Assembly (NCBI GenBank): GCA_037893225.1
Contig: JAZGUH010000066.1
Span: 124,001 to 188,000, forward strand
Source of the DNA: Hippasteria phrygiana
Taxonomy: Eukaryota; Echinodermata; Asteroidea; Valvatida; Goniasteridae
Reading direction: 5' to 3'
DNA length: 64,000 nucleotides
The notes under the pieces were generated by a model that saw nothing but the letters and a program-made list of their open reading frames with translations, did not search any database and was not told where the DNA came from. Shown here one piece after another: positions 21,218-30,700 of this stretch (position 1 is the first letter of the stretch; each line of letters opens with the position of its first letter). The translations under genes were made by a program, and so were the position numbers.

Positions 21218-21916
21218 ATGGAATCGCACGTTTTTGAAATGTTTGATAACGAACAAACGTTTAGATTGTCAAAACCTATAGATAACTCTAAGGGAGATTA
21301 CAGTATGAGTTTAACCAGCGCGATAGTAACCGCGGGGTTCTACAACATGCCTAGTAATAGCGAAATTCTCTATTTTATACATCAAGTCGATCCAAACACT
21401 GGTAGAAAAACGGGTAGTACGGATGGTAAAATTGATATTCCGGCTGGATATTACGATATAGATTGGATCGAAGAGAGACTCAGTAAATTAGTTTGGTTAG
21501 AAGTCTCTGTAGATAAACTTAATAAAAAAATATCTTTAAATGTAACGGAAGAAAATAGCGTTCTACGCTTTGATAAAAACATTAAACAATTGTTGGGGAT
21601 ATCGATCAAAAACTTAGTTTTTGGTGTAGATTATGTAGGGTATTATAATACAATGCCTATCGATGCAATTTTTTTACATTGCGATCAGTTATCTACGTCT
21701 AATAATTTCTATAACGGAAGGGGCACGCATTTGTTACACGTTATACCGATAACGAAAAGAGACGATACGATTATTGAGCGTGCAAGATTAACCGCTCGTA
21801 GACTCGTGGGTGATAAGATAAACCAACTGAGTTTTTCTATCAGAGACCGCGACGGCGCTTTAATCAATAATCGAGGAAAAAAGATTAGTTTTAACTTGAC
21901 TATAGGTAAATTTTAA
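21218..21916 (+). CDS. Penton/minor-capsid-like protein, paralogue 1
   Basis: 232 residues, the most divergent of three tandem paralogues. It shares the N-terminus MESHVF..NEQTFRLSKPIDNS, the central AIFLHCDQLST.NNFYNGR.THLL block and the C-terminal LSFSIRD.DG.LI...GKK pattern with the next two genes. The beta-rich plan, the IPAGYY-type turn and the closing ..DRDG..I.N.G... strand are typical of single-jelly-roll penton (minor capsid) proteins of Polintons. The assignment is by pattern and context. The frame is intact; the ATG follows TTTAAA. Confidence 0.6.
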   Translation: MESHVFEMFDNEQTFRLSKPIDNSKGDYSMSLTSAIVTAGFYNMPSNSEILYFIHQVDPNTGRKTGSTDGKIDIPAGYYDIDWIEERLSKLVWLEVSVDKLNKKISLNVTEENSVLRFDKNIKQLLGISIKNLVFGVDYVGYYNTMPIDAIFLHCDQLSTSNNFYNGRGTHLLHVIPITKRDDTIIERARLTARRLVGDKINQLSFSIRDRDGALINNRGKKISFNLTIGKF

Positions 21917-21948
21917 GCGATTTTGAAGATTTTTTTATGCTTTATTAA

Positions 21949-22695
21949 ATGGAATCGCACGTTTTTAAAATGGATGGTAACGAACAAACGTTTACTTTGT
22001 CAAAACCTATAGATAACTCTAATGGAGATTACAGTATGAGCTTAAACAGCGCGATATTTACCGTCGGTTTTTATAATATAACTCAACCTATAACTATAGG
22101 ATGGCAAATATGGAGTAGGAGCGATGTCTGGCATTATTATGATACTGTAACTCGCGGTGAAATTGTAATTCCAGTTGGAAATTATGATGTCGATGAGTTA
22201 GTAGCTGAATTTAATAAATTAACTATCATCAGAGCTTCCGCGGACAAGCTTAATAGACAAATTGTTTTTAATGCCGGTAGTATTAGTTCAGATGTTGTTG
22301 AAATTGTAATTTCATTCCGCTCATATGCTAGAAGAGTGTTGGGCCTACAAGAAGCTATATGGGTACCCTTTGATAGTGGTAAAATTGGGGATGAACTTGT
22401 AGGACATTATAGTATGAATTATGTGAATGCAATTTTTTTACATTGCGATCAGTTATCTACGCCTAATAATTTCTATAACGGAAGGAGCACACACTTGTTA
22501 GACGTTATACCGATTTTAAATATTTATGCTCGTTCAGATGTAATCACAACTGTCCAAAATAAAAGAAAAACTGTCATACCTCTAATTAGGAGTAAAATAC
22601 CCGAACTGAGTTTTTCTTTCAGAGACTTTGACGGCGAGTTAGTCGAGAATAACCATAAGAAATTTATTTTTAACTTGACGATCGGTAAATTTTAA
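21949..22695 (+). CDS. Penton/minor-capsid-like protein, paralogue 2
   Basis: 248 residues, very close to paralogue 3 (long identical stretches such as KLNRQIVFNAGSISSDV and DELVGHYSMNYVNAIFLHC) and less close to paralogue 1. The middle (residues ~38-60, WQIWSRSDVWHYYDTVTR) is the most variable part, as expected for an exposed loop. The 32-bp spacer before it (GCGATTTTGAAGATTTTTTT then TTTATTAA) is nearly repeated before paralogue 3, so the duplication unit included the promoter. Confidence 0.6.
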   Translation: MESHVFKMDGNEQTFTLSKPIDNSNGDYSMSLNSAIFTVGFYNITQPITIGWQIWSRSDVWHYYDTVTRGEIVIPVGNYDVDELVAEFNKLTIIRASADKLNRQIVFNAGSISSDVVEIVISFRSYARRVLGLQEAIWVPFDSGKIGDELVGHYSMNYVNAIFLHCDQLSTPNNFYNGRSTHLLDVIPILNIYARSDVITTVQNKRKTVIPLIRSKIPELSFSFRDFDGELVENNHKKFIFNLTIGKF

Positions 22696-22727
22696 GCGAA
22701 TTTTGAAGATTTTTTTCGCTTTATTAA

Positions 22728-23468
22728 ATGGAATCGCACGTTTTTAAAATGGATGGTAACGAACAAACGTTTAGACTGTCAAAACCTATAGATAACTCTA
22801 ATGGAAATTACTGTATGAGTTTAAACAACGCGATATTTACCGTCGGTTTTTATAATATAAATCAACGTATGACTATAGGATGGGATTTGCTTTCTGATCG
22901 GCATACTCCAACTCAAGGTAGAATGGTAATTCCAGCTGGAATTTATACTATCGATGAGTTAGTAGCTGAATTTAATAAATTAACCATCATCAGAGCTTCC
23001 GCGGACAAGCTTAATAGACAAATTGTTTTTAATGCCGGTAGTATTAGTTCAGATGTTACTGACATTACGATTACATTCCACCCATATGCTAGAAGAGTGT
23101 TGGGTCTACAAGAGGCTTTATGGTCACCCGTTACTAGGGGCGAAATTGGGGATGAACTTGTAGGACATTATAGTATGAATTATGTGAATGCAATTTTTTT
23201 ACATTGCGATCAGTTATCTACGTATAATAATTTCTATAACGGAAGGGGCACGCACTTGTTAGACGTTATACCGATTTCATATATTGACGCTCGTTCAGAT
23301 ATAATCGCGACTATCCAAAATAAAAGAAAAACTGTCATACCGCTCGTAGTTGCTAAAATACCTGAACTGAGTTTTTCTTTCAGAGACTGCGACGGTGAGT
23401 TAATCGAGAATAACCATAAGAAATTTATTTTTCGAGTAGATATTTATAAAAATTCTTGTTCTGGCTAG
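22728..23468 (+). CDS. Penton/minor-capsid-like protein, paralogue 3
   Basis: 246 residues. It matches paralogue 2 for most of its length but diverges in the exposed loop (~38-58, DLLSDRHTPTQGR) and in the last ~10 residues, where the usual FNLTIGKF ending is replaced by FRVDIYKNSCSG. The altered C-terminus comes just before the convergent polymerase gene (6 bp away). It may reflect the duplication breakpoint. Confidence 0.6.
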   Translation: MESHVFKMDGNEQTFRLSKPIDNSNGNYCMSLNNAIFTVGFYNINQRMTIGWDLLSDRHTPTQGRMVIPAGIYTIDELVAEFNKLTIIRASADKLNRQIVFNAGSISSDVTDITITFHPYARRVLGLQEALWSPVTRGEIGDELVGHYSMNYVNAIFLHCDQLSTYNNFYNGRGTHLLDVIPISYIDARSDIIATIQNKRKTVIPLVVAKIPELSFSFRDCDGELIENNHKKFIFRVDIYKNSCSG

Positions 23469-23474
23469 AATAGA

Positions 23475-26400
23475 CTAAAGGTTAGAACGATGACCATAAG
23501 CCAGAGTGTCTATACCATTAGGTAAAATATATCTCTTAGTATCTAAAGGATTTAACGATTGCTTGACTTGAGCCTCCGTGTATATCATGTGACGCTCAGT
23601 TCCAAAACGAATCATCTTGTTTGAATAGCATTCGTTCGATAAAACACATCGCTTATACTTTTCGTAAGATAGATCGTTGTTTATAACCACTCGGTTTACG
23701 CCTTTGGCCTTCTTTATAATATCGTGCTCCCCATATAAAATCGAGTACATCTTCGATCTGATGCAAATAGCTTCGCTTATGACTTTTCCTCCGCATTCGT
23801 CTTTAAATTTACCGATAACTTTCTTGTTAGTATCGTCGTATAAAAAGTGGTCTTTCTCGTAGTTAGAAAAATCGTACAAGTCGGACTGTTTTTCCAGATT
23901 CCGATAAACGTCTTTCGTATAGATAATCAAAAGCAGCGAGTCCGTGTCTGTATACATCAATCTTACTTTATCGCCATACGTCTTTTTTAATTGATTGTAA
24001 TAAAAGTCATACATTAGAGTCTTAGATAAATCTAAGATGCTAACGCCGCAATAGATGGGCTTATTTAAATACGTTTTCTTTTTGTACGATTCCACGAATG
24101 AGAGACCGCATTCGTTAAACGCTGTAGTAGACTTGTAGCAAGGTTTAGAAACAATTTTTTCGTATTCTTCTACTTGATCGTCTCTCAGTAGCACACCATC
24201 TATTCTATTTCTGACATTTTCCATCGTTTTGCCGAATACAGAATTATTCATTAATTTGAAAAAGTCTTTTTCGAAATCCGACTTTGCTTTCGTTCTGAGT
24301 TGCGTGTTTTTATCGATGTATGATTTCATCCAAGGTTTTTGTTTAAATTGTAACGCCCGATGTACTTTAGTTAGTTTTAGGCCTAGCCTCAAACACTGTT
24401 TCAAATTGACGTAGTGCAATACATATTTTTCTTTTCGATATAGCGTACCGGTTAATTTTTTTACCTTAGCACCATCTCCTATCTCACTCGCCAACTCTCG
24501 TTGATACTCCGATAACCATTCTTCAGGTATGATTATATTATCGGCGGCTAAAGGATAATCGTTGTGTAGATCGTGTAGTTCGGCTGGATATTCCAGGTCA
24601 ACTTCGAACATATATCCCGTTTTAGTATCATCTTTTAACATCATGATACGATCGTGGGTAAATTGACTCGTGCCGACCCATTTAAATCCGCCGTAGGGTA
24701 GCGGTCGACTCATGGCCCATCCGTAGAGGTTGTTGGCGTCTAGATAGAGAATATACGAATCGGGTTTATCTTGCTCGTAATCTTTTAGGTACTTATTGTT
24801 AGCCTTAGCATAGCGCGTACTACCAACGCTCGATATTCCTCCTCTTTTCGCTTTTTCAAAAAATAGATGTTTATCTATATCGGTTAATAATTCTAATTCT
24901 ATTTTAGTATGCCTTAGTAGAGCGTCCCAACTTAAACCAGGTGCTGTGAAGTAGTTGGCTGGATCCAACTTGTAATTCATTCTACACATTTGTCTAACAT
25001 TTTCGAATACGCCGGCTAGTAATAGAGTATCCGCGGTTACGTATAAGTCGTGATATTCACCCATGTTTTTTATGTTAAAGGTCCGCCATACTCGTTGCGC
25101 TCTTTCGTAGTCTTCGTTCGTTATATGTTTATCTTTTAGAGCGCTGAAAAAAGATTCTTTCGGCGGTAGAGTAGTTTCGCTAAATCGTTCAAAGCTGTCC
25201 ATGTACTCGTACGGATATACACCCTTTTGTAATAAGAGGTCTGCGTTTTCTTCGCCATAACGTTTCAAGAGTAGCCTAAATGCGTCTCTCGGGCAAGACG
25301 TTACCAATTTGTCGAGACCGCTAGACATAAAATGAAACGAGTCGATAAATATATATTGACCGATCGAAAATGAAATGTATTTTTCTGAATTTTTGGGTAT
25401 ACACCAGATATCTTGTTGATACTTGGAAATACCCTGCATGATCAAGTGCGCGTCATAATTTTCTAAGTTGTGAAAGATGAGCGGTATTTTCGTTATACCG
25501 GGTATTACTCGTAATTTAAGATTACAGTAAGCGTGTGCGGCTCCTCTGTACTTACCGGTTGTGTGACAATGATCTCTTACTTTTCGAAATTTGTTAATTT
25601 TCTTTTGGCAGAACATACATGTTTTCTCAACGTATCTCTTTTCGTTTTCGTACGTGTATTCTTCCAGTTCTTCTTTACTTTTAGGTTCTACGGGCTTGTA
25701 GCACTGGCAATTACACGAGTAATTTGGATAAATTGGTTTTTCGCAAATCCAGCACTCGTTAGAGTTTAGGTGAATTTTTTCTTCTTTTAGCGTATATATC
25801 ATCGGCTTAATGCGAGCTAGTAAGTCATTAATCTTAGGTTCGAGTTCTTGCAACGAGGTTATAAAATTGTCTATAGCGCGTTCACCTCTATAAGTCTTTC
25901 GCTTGATCTGCCGGCCATCGCATCTAACTACAACGTACGAATAACCGCAGGCTTTGTGCATATGAGTTTTACTCGACGGTTCTACGAGCGTAGGACATAC
26001 CGTCGTCTTTGTTTTTTCTTGGGGTACCAAGATAGATTCAAAATCAGCGTATATGACGTAGGGTGCGTCTTGTAAATTTTTGAAGTTTTTAAACATTAAT
26101 TTGCTTTTGTCCAAGTATTTGTTCGCGTTTTCATGCGGCATTTTAACGGTAGATAAAGCAGAGTCTATTCCTTCACAATCTTCTATGTGCCTGTCCAGCT
26201 TCTCTTTCGAATTAAAATGGGTTAAACATCTCAAGCAAAATATTTTACGATGTTGACTATTGTTAACGCCTGATAAGAATCTAGGTAAGTCACTTATCCA
26301 ACAATAATGACCGTCAAATAATAGCAAACTGATAGTTTTTATATCGTATGGTCTTTTAGATAAATATAGCGGATATATCAAGCCCCTTTTATCTTGCGGA

Positions 26401-27083
26401 TAGGTTTTATTTTTGCAGTCTGCGTCGTATCCTAACACGTTTATACTTATATCGTTTTGTCTTTCTATTCTCGCTATCTGACTTATGGGTGTGGGGAAGT
26501 CTATGTTGGTGAAGTTTAATCCGTCATCGGTTTTATAAGTAGATGGATTATTTCCGCGAAATTGGTACTTTGGGTTTGTTGCTAATTGGTTTTTAACTCT
26601 ATCGGTATATATACCTAGGGCGGCTCTTAAACACCATCTTATACACTCTTGATCTTCGTTTTTGATATTAAATGTTGCGCGTTTGTTAGCTACATACTCG
26701 GGTAGTTTTACGTAAGAAGCGCCTACCAGAGGGTTAACTCTGTTTATGTTAATGTAAAACGCGACTATTTTATCTATAGTCCAACCACTTCCTTCATTCG
26801 TATATTTATCTATCTGAGATAATATCGTTTCATATTGTTTCCTAATAGTCGTAGCTATCTCGCTCTTGTTTAAGACTCGATTTTGGTAACTAAAATGAGT
26901 AGCGGTTGATGTTGTAGTCTCTCCACCCGTTGTCGTTTTTACATACTTTATTTTCATAGCGATCTGTAGTTTCATCGTTTTTATTTGTATTAATTCAGCG
27001 ACGATTTTGTTTTTGATCATCGACGTATGGGTGTTGTAAAATTGCTCTGGATCGTCGATAAACAGACTCGGAATCAGTTCCAA
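23475..27083 (-). CDS. POLB: Protein-primed family B DNA polymerase (Polinton POLB)
   Basis: Up to 1202 residues, full length for the family. Residues ~283-303 form a C-x2-C...H-x3-C zinc-finger-like motif and Exo I is YADFES at ~345-350. A cysteine/histidine-rich HNH-like block follows (CQKK then RDHCHTTGKYRGAAHAYC, ~485-530). Polymerase motif A is YLDANNLYGWAMS near ~780 and motif C is YTDTDSLLL near ~1045. In this family the polymerase copies the linear element using a protein primer. The first codon at 27083 is TTG, and the first ATG in frame is at 27020 (MIKNK), the more likely start. The frame overlaps the 3' end of the upstream SAP-like gene by 10 bp. It is intact. Confidence 0.95.
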   Translation of the reverse strand: MELIPSLFIDDPEQFYNTHTSMIKNKIVAELIQIKTMKLQIAMKIKYVKTTTGGETTTSTATHFSYQNRVLNKSEIATTIRKQYETILSQIDKYTNEGSGWTIDKIVAFYININRVNPLVGASYVKLPEYVANKRATFNIKNEDQECIRWCLRAALGIYTDRVKNQLATNPKYQFRGNNPSTYKTDDGLNFTNIDFPTPISQIARIERQNDISINVLGYDADCKNKTYPQDKRGLIYPLYLSKRPYDIKTISLLLFDGHYCWISDLPRFLSGVNNSQHRKIFCLRCLTHFNSKEKLDRHIEDCEGIDSALSTVKMPHENANKYLDKSKLMFKNFKNLQDAPYVIYADFESILVPQEKTKTTVCPTLVEPSSKTHMHKACGYSYVVVRCDGRQIKRKTYRGERAIDNFITSLQELEPKINDLLARIKPMIYTLKEEKIHLNSNECWICEKPIYPNYSCNCQCYKPVEPKSKEELEEYTYENEKRYVEKTCMFCQKKINKFRKVRDHCHTTGKYRGAAHAYCNLKLRVIPGITKIPLIFHNLENYDAHLIMQGISKYQQDIWCIPKNSEKYISFSIGQYIFIDSFHFMSSGLDKLVTSCPRDAFRLLLKRYGEENADLLLQKGVYPYEYMDSFERFSETTLPPKESFFSALKDKHITNEDYERAQRVWRTFNIKNMGEYHDLYVTADTLLLAGVFENVRQMCRMNYKLDPANYFTAPGLSWDALLRHTKIELELLTDIDKHLFFEKAKRGGISSVGSTRYAKANNKYLKDYEQDKPDSYILYLDANNLYGWAMSRPLPYGGFKWVGTSQFTHDRIMMLKDDTKTGYMFEVDLEYPAELHDLHNDYPLAADNIIIPEEWLSEYQRELASEIGDGAKVKKLTGTLYRKEKYVLHYVNLKQCLRLGLKLTKVHRALQFKQKPWMKSYIDKNTQLRTKAKSDFEKDFFKLMNNSVFGKTMENVRNRIDGVLLRDDQVEEYEKIVSKPCYKSTTAFNECGLSFVESYKKKTYLNKPIYCGVSILDLSKTLMYDFYYNQLKKTYGDKVRLMYTDTDSLLLIIYTKDVYRNLEKQSDLYDFSNYEKDHFLYDDTNKKVIGKFKDECGGKVISEAICIRSKMYSILYGEHDIIKKAKGVNRVVINNDLSYEKYKRCVLSNECYSNKMIRFGTERHMIYTEAQVKQSLNPLDTKRYILPNGIDTLAYGHRSNL

Positions 27084-27418
27084 ATTTCGATAACTGTTTT
27101 CAAATCTTCTAGTCTCTCGAAAGTCTGCTTCTCGAAAAGTATTATGTAATCTTTTTTTATCGCTCGACCATTTCTACCCGAAGAAATAACTCGTAAATTT
27201 TTATCGTGCGCGAGTTGCGCTAACGAAGCTTTAGATCGTATTCTCAAATTTAAAAATTTGTCTTCTTCTTCTTTTATAGCTCGAATATAATCTCGCCTGA
27301 TATACGTATTACGGCGTCCAGTTGGTGTTCCTAAAGATAAGTTATACTTATCGATATATCTTTTTAAAGATATTTTGTTCCATCTATTGTATCCTCGAAT
27401 CATGGGTTGTGTCTCCAT
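27074..27418 (-). CDS. Small protein with two SAP-like repeats, upstream of POLB
   Basis: Started at ATG 27418 (METQPMIRGY) it has 114 residues. Two similar ~35-residue helix-loop-helix segments are visible: KISLKRYIDKYNLSL...RRDYIRAI and ASLAQLAHDKNLRVI...KKDYIILF. Each has the leucine spacing, glycine/arginine turn and basic second helix of SAP domains, which bind DNA. The stop overlaps the POLB frame by 10 bp, so the two are probably co-transcribed. A DNA-binding or replication-accessory role is an inference; the terminal (priming) protein of the element has not been identified and this is one candidate. Confidence 0.6.
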   Translation of the reverse strand: METQPMIRGYNRWNKISLKRYIDKYNLSLGTPTGRRNTYIRRDYIRAIKEEEDKFLNLRIRSKASLAQLAHDKNLRVISSGRNGRAIKKDYIILFEKQTFERLEDLKTVIEIWN

Positions 27419-27506
27419 CTTTATAGTAACAAATATAATATTTTTTTTAAAAATAAAACAAATAATTAATTTTTTTTGCCTTATGTTATTTTGGGGGCAA
27501 TATCTT

Positions 27507-27743
27507 TTTCGCCGGGCGCGCCCGGGCGTTTTAGTATGCTTGTGGACTATGAAAAACACTTTTTATTTTAATGATTTTGTGCTAATTTTGGTGTGTAGTA
27601 ACCCAGCAAAATTTTGGGTGATTTTTGGGCTATTTTTAGACTATTTTTTTTTTTTTTTAATTTGACGTATGTACCTACAGCAAAATTAGGGAGAAAAGTG
27701 ACAAAACAGGAAATAACATAGAATCGGCATCTTCTATACTACT
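27507..27743 (-). repeat. Polinton right terminal inverted repeat
   Basis: Reverse complement of 11777-12015. The GC-rich inner block reads GCCGGGCGCGCCCGGGCG, two bases shorter than on the left. The T/A run (about 27644-27660) differs slightly in length. The outer tip CTATACTACT abuts satellite DNA. Confidence 0.93.
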
Positions 27744-27748
27744 CTCTG

Positions 27749-30700
27749 CTTGTCCAATGTATAGCATTTACACTTGATCCGGGAATGCAAAAAATATCAG
27801 GTCTAAAAAAACTACCCGCTTATCTCGGCCATCATTCGGCAGAACTGTGGTCTGTGGAGCTGGAAATTGGTCTGGATGTTGCTGAGGAGTCCCTCTTTCC
27901 AACAGTATCAAGATTGTGAGCAATTTCGTTCCACATCAGATCGAAAAACGCCCTCATTTGGGGCCCAAGTTGAGTGGTTGGGGTCTCGGCTAGTCCACTG
28001 TATAGCATGTCCCCTTTACGGGAATTCAGAAAAATTAGTTTGAAAAACCTACTCGCTTATCTCGGCCATCATTTGGCTGAACTTGCGTCTGAGGAGCTAG
28101 AGATTGGTCTGGATGTTGCTGATGAGTCCCTCTTTCCATCAGTATCAAGATTGTTCGCAATTTCGTTCAACGTCAGAACCGAAAAGCGCTTTCATTTTAG
28201 GCCGAAGTTGCGTGATGGAGGTCTCTGCTTGTCCAGTGTATAGCATGTGCACTTAATTAGGAAAGCAGAACAAATCAGTTTGAAAAAAACTACTCCCTTA
28301 TCTCGGCCATTATTCGGCTGAACTAGGGTCTGTGGAGCTGGAAATTGGTCTGGATGTTGCTGAGGAGTCCTCTTTCCAACAGTGTCAAGATTGTGCGCAA
28401 TTTCGTTCAATGTCAGACCGAAAAACGCCTTAATTTGGGGCCCAAGTTGCGTGGTGGGGGTCTCGGCTAGTCCATTGTATAGCATGTACACTCATGCGGG
28501 AATGCAGAAAAAATCACTTTGAAAAAAACTACTCGCTTATCTCGGCCATCATTTGGCTGAACTTGGGCCTGCGGAGCTTGAAATTGGTCTGGATGTTGCT
28601 GAGGAGTCCCTCTTTTCAACAGTATCAATATTGTGCGCAATTTCGTTCAATGTCAGACCGAAAAACCCCCTCATTTGGGGCCTACGTTGCGTGATGGGGG
28701 TCTCGGATAGTCCATTGTATAGCATGTACACTTAATCGGGAATGCAGAAAAAATCAGTTAAATAAAATACTCGCTTATCTCGGCCATCATTTGGCTGAAC
28801 TTGCGTCTGAGGAGCTAGAGATTGGTCTGGATGTTGCTGATGAGTCCCTCTTTCCATCAGTATCAAGATTGTTCGCAATTTCGTTCAACGTCAGAACCGA
28901 AAAGCGCTTTCATTTTAGGCCCAAGTTGCGTGATGGGGGTCTCTGCTTGTCCAATGTATAGCATTTACACTTGATCCGGGAATGCAAAAAATATCAGGTC
29001 TAAAAAAACTACCCGCTTATCTCGGCCATCATTCGGCAGAACTGTGGTCTGTGGAGCTGGAAATTGGTCTGGATGTTGCTGAGGAGTCCTCTTTCCAACA
29101 GTGTCAAGATTGTGCGCAATTTCGTTCAATGTCCGACCGAAAAACGCCTTAATTTGGGGCCCAAGTTGCGTGGTGGGGGTCTCGGCCAGTCCATTGTATA
29201 GCATGTACACTCATGCGGGAATGCAGAAAAAATCACTTTGAAAAAAACTACTCGCTTATCTCGGCCATCATTTGGCTGAACTTGGGCCTGCGGAGCTTGA
29301 AATTGGTCTGGATGTTGCTGAGGAGTCCCTCTTTTCAACAGTATCAATATTGTGCGCAATTTCGTTCAATGTCAGACCGAAAAACCCCCTCATTTGGGGC
29401 CTACGTTGCGTGATGGGGGTCTCGGATAGTCCATTGTATAGCATGTACACTTAATCGGGAATGCAGAAAAAATCAGTTAAATAAAATACTCGCTTATCTC
29501 GGCCATCATTTGGCTGAACTTGCGTCTGAGGAGCTAGAGATTGGTCTGGATGTTGCTGATGAGTCCCTCTTTCCATCAGTATCAAGATTGTTCGCAATTT
29601 CGTTCAACGTCAGAACCGAAAAGCGCTTTCATTTTAGGCCCAAGTTGCGTGATGGGGGTCTCTGCTTGTCCAATGTATAGCATGTACACTTGATCCGGGA
29701 ATGCAGAAAAAATCAGGTCTAAAAAAACTACCCGCTTATCTCGGCCATCCTTCGGCTGAACTGTGGTCTGTGGAGCTGGAAATTGGTCTGGATGTTGCTG
29801 AGGAGTCCCTCTTTCCAACGGTATCAAGATTGTGAGCAATTTCGTTCCACATCAGATCGAAAAACGCCCTCATTTGGGGCCCAAGTTGAGTGGTTGGGGT
29901 CTCGGCTAGTCCACTGTATAGCATGTCCCCTTTGCGGGAATTCAGAAAAATTAGTTTGAAAAACCTACTCGCTTATCTCGGCCATCATTATTTTGGCTGA
30001 ACTTGCGTCTGAGGAGCTGGAGATTGGTCTGGATGTTGCTGATGAGTCCCTCTTTCCATCAGTATCAAGATTGTTCGCAATTTCGTTCAACGTCAGAACC
30101 GAAAAGCGCTTTCATTTTAGGCCCAAGTTGCGTGATGGGGGTCTCTGCTTGTCCAGTATATAGCATGTGCACTCATTCTGGGTTGCAGAAAAGTCAGTTC
30201 GAAAAACCTGCTCGCTTAACTCGGCCATCATTCGGCTGAACTTGGGTCTGTGGAGCTGGAAATTGGTCTGGATGTTGCTGAGGAGTCCCTCTTTCCATCA
30301 GTATCAAGATTGTTCGCAATTTCGTTCAACATCAGATCGAAAAACGCCCTCATTTGGGGCCCAAGTTGAGTGGTTGGGGTGTCCGCTAGTCCACTGTATA
30401 GCATGTCCCCTTTGCGGGAATTCAGAAAAATTAGTTTGAAAAACCTACTCGCTTATCTCGGCCATCATTTGGCTGAACTTGCGTCTGAGAAGCTGGAGAT
30501 TGGTCTGGATGTTGCTGATGAGTCCCTCTTTCCATCAGTATCAAGATTGTTCGCAATTTCGTTCAACGTCAGAACCGAAAAGCGCTTTCATTTTAGGCCC
30601 AAGTTGCGTGATGGGGGTCTCTGCTTGTCCAGTATATAGCATGTGCACTCATTCTAGGTTGCAGAAAAGTCAGTTCGAAAAACCTGCTCGCTTAACTCGG

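Larger units (their letters stand above)
11777..27743. mobile_element. Polinton/Maverick element, about 16 kb, inserted in the satellite array
   Basis: A ~16-kb segment is bounded by inverted repeats of about 235 bp that start AGTAGTATAG and end CTATACTACT. It is flanked by a 5-6 bp target duplication. It encodes the diagnostic Polinton set: protein-primed family B DNA polymerase, rve-type integrase, FtsK/HerA-type packaging ATPase and capsid candidates, plus about ten further genes. Genes are tightly packed with little spacing and two small overlaps between convergent or adjacent genes. Base composition is AT-rich with compact intergenic regions, unlike the surrounding satellite. Two genes are disabled (in-frame TGA at 20561-20563; frameshift near 13055), while the polymerase, integrase, ATPase and major capsid frames are open. 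This suggests a fairly recent but decaying copy. Confidence 0.95.
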
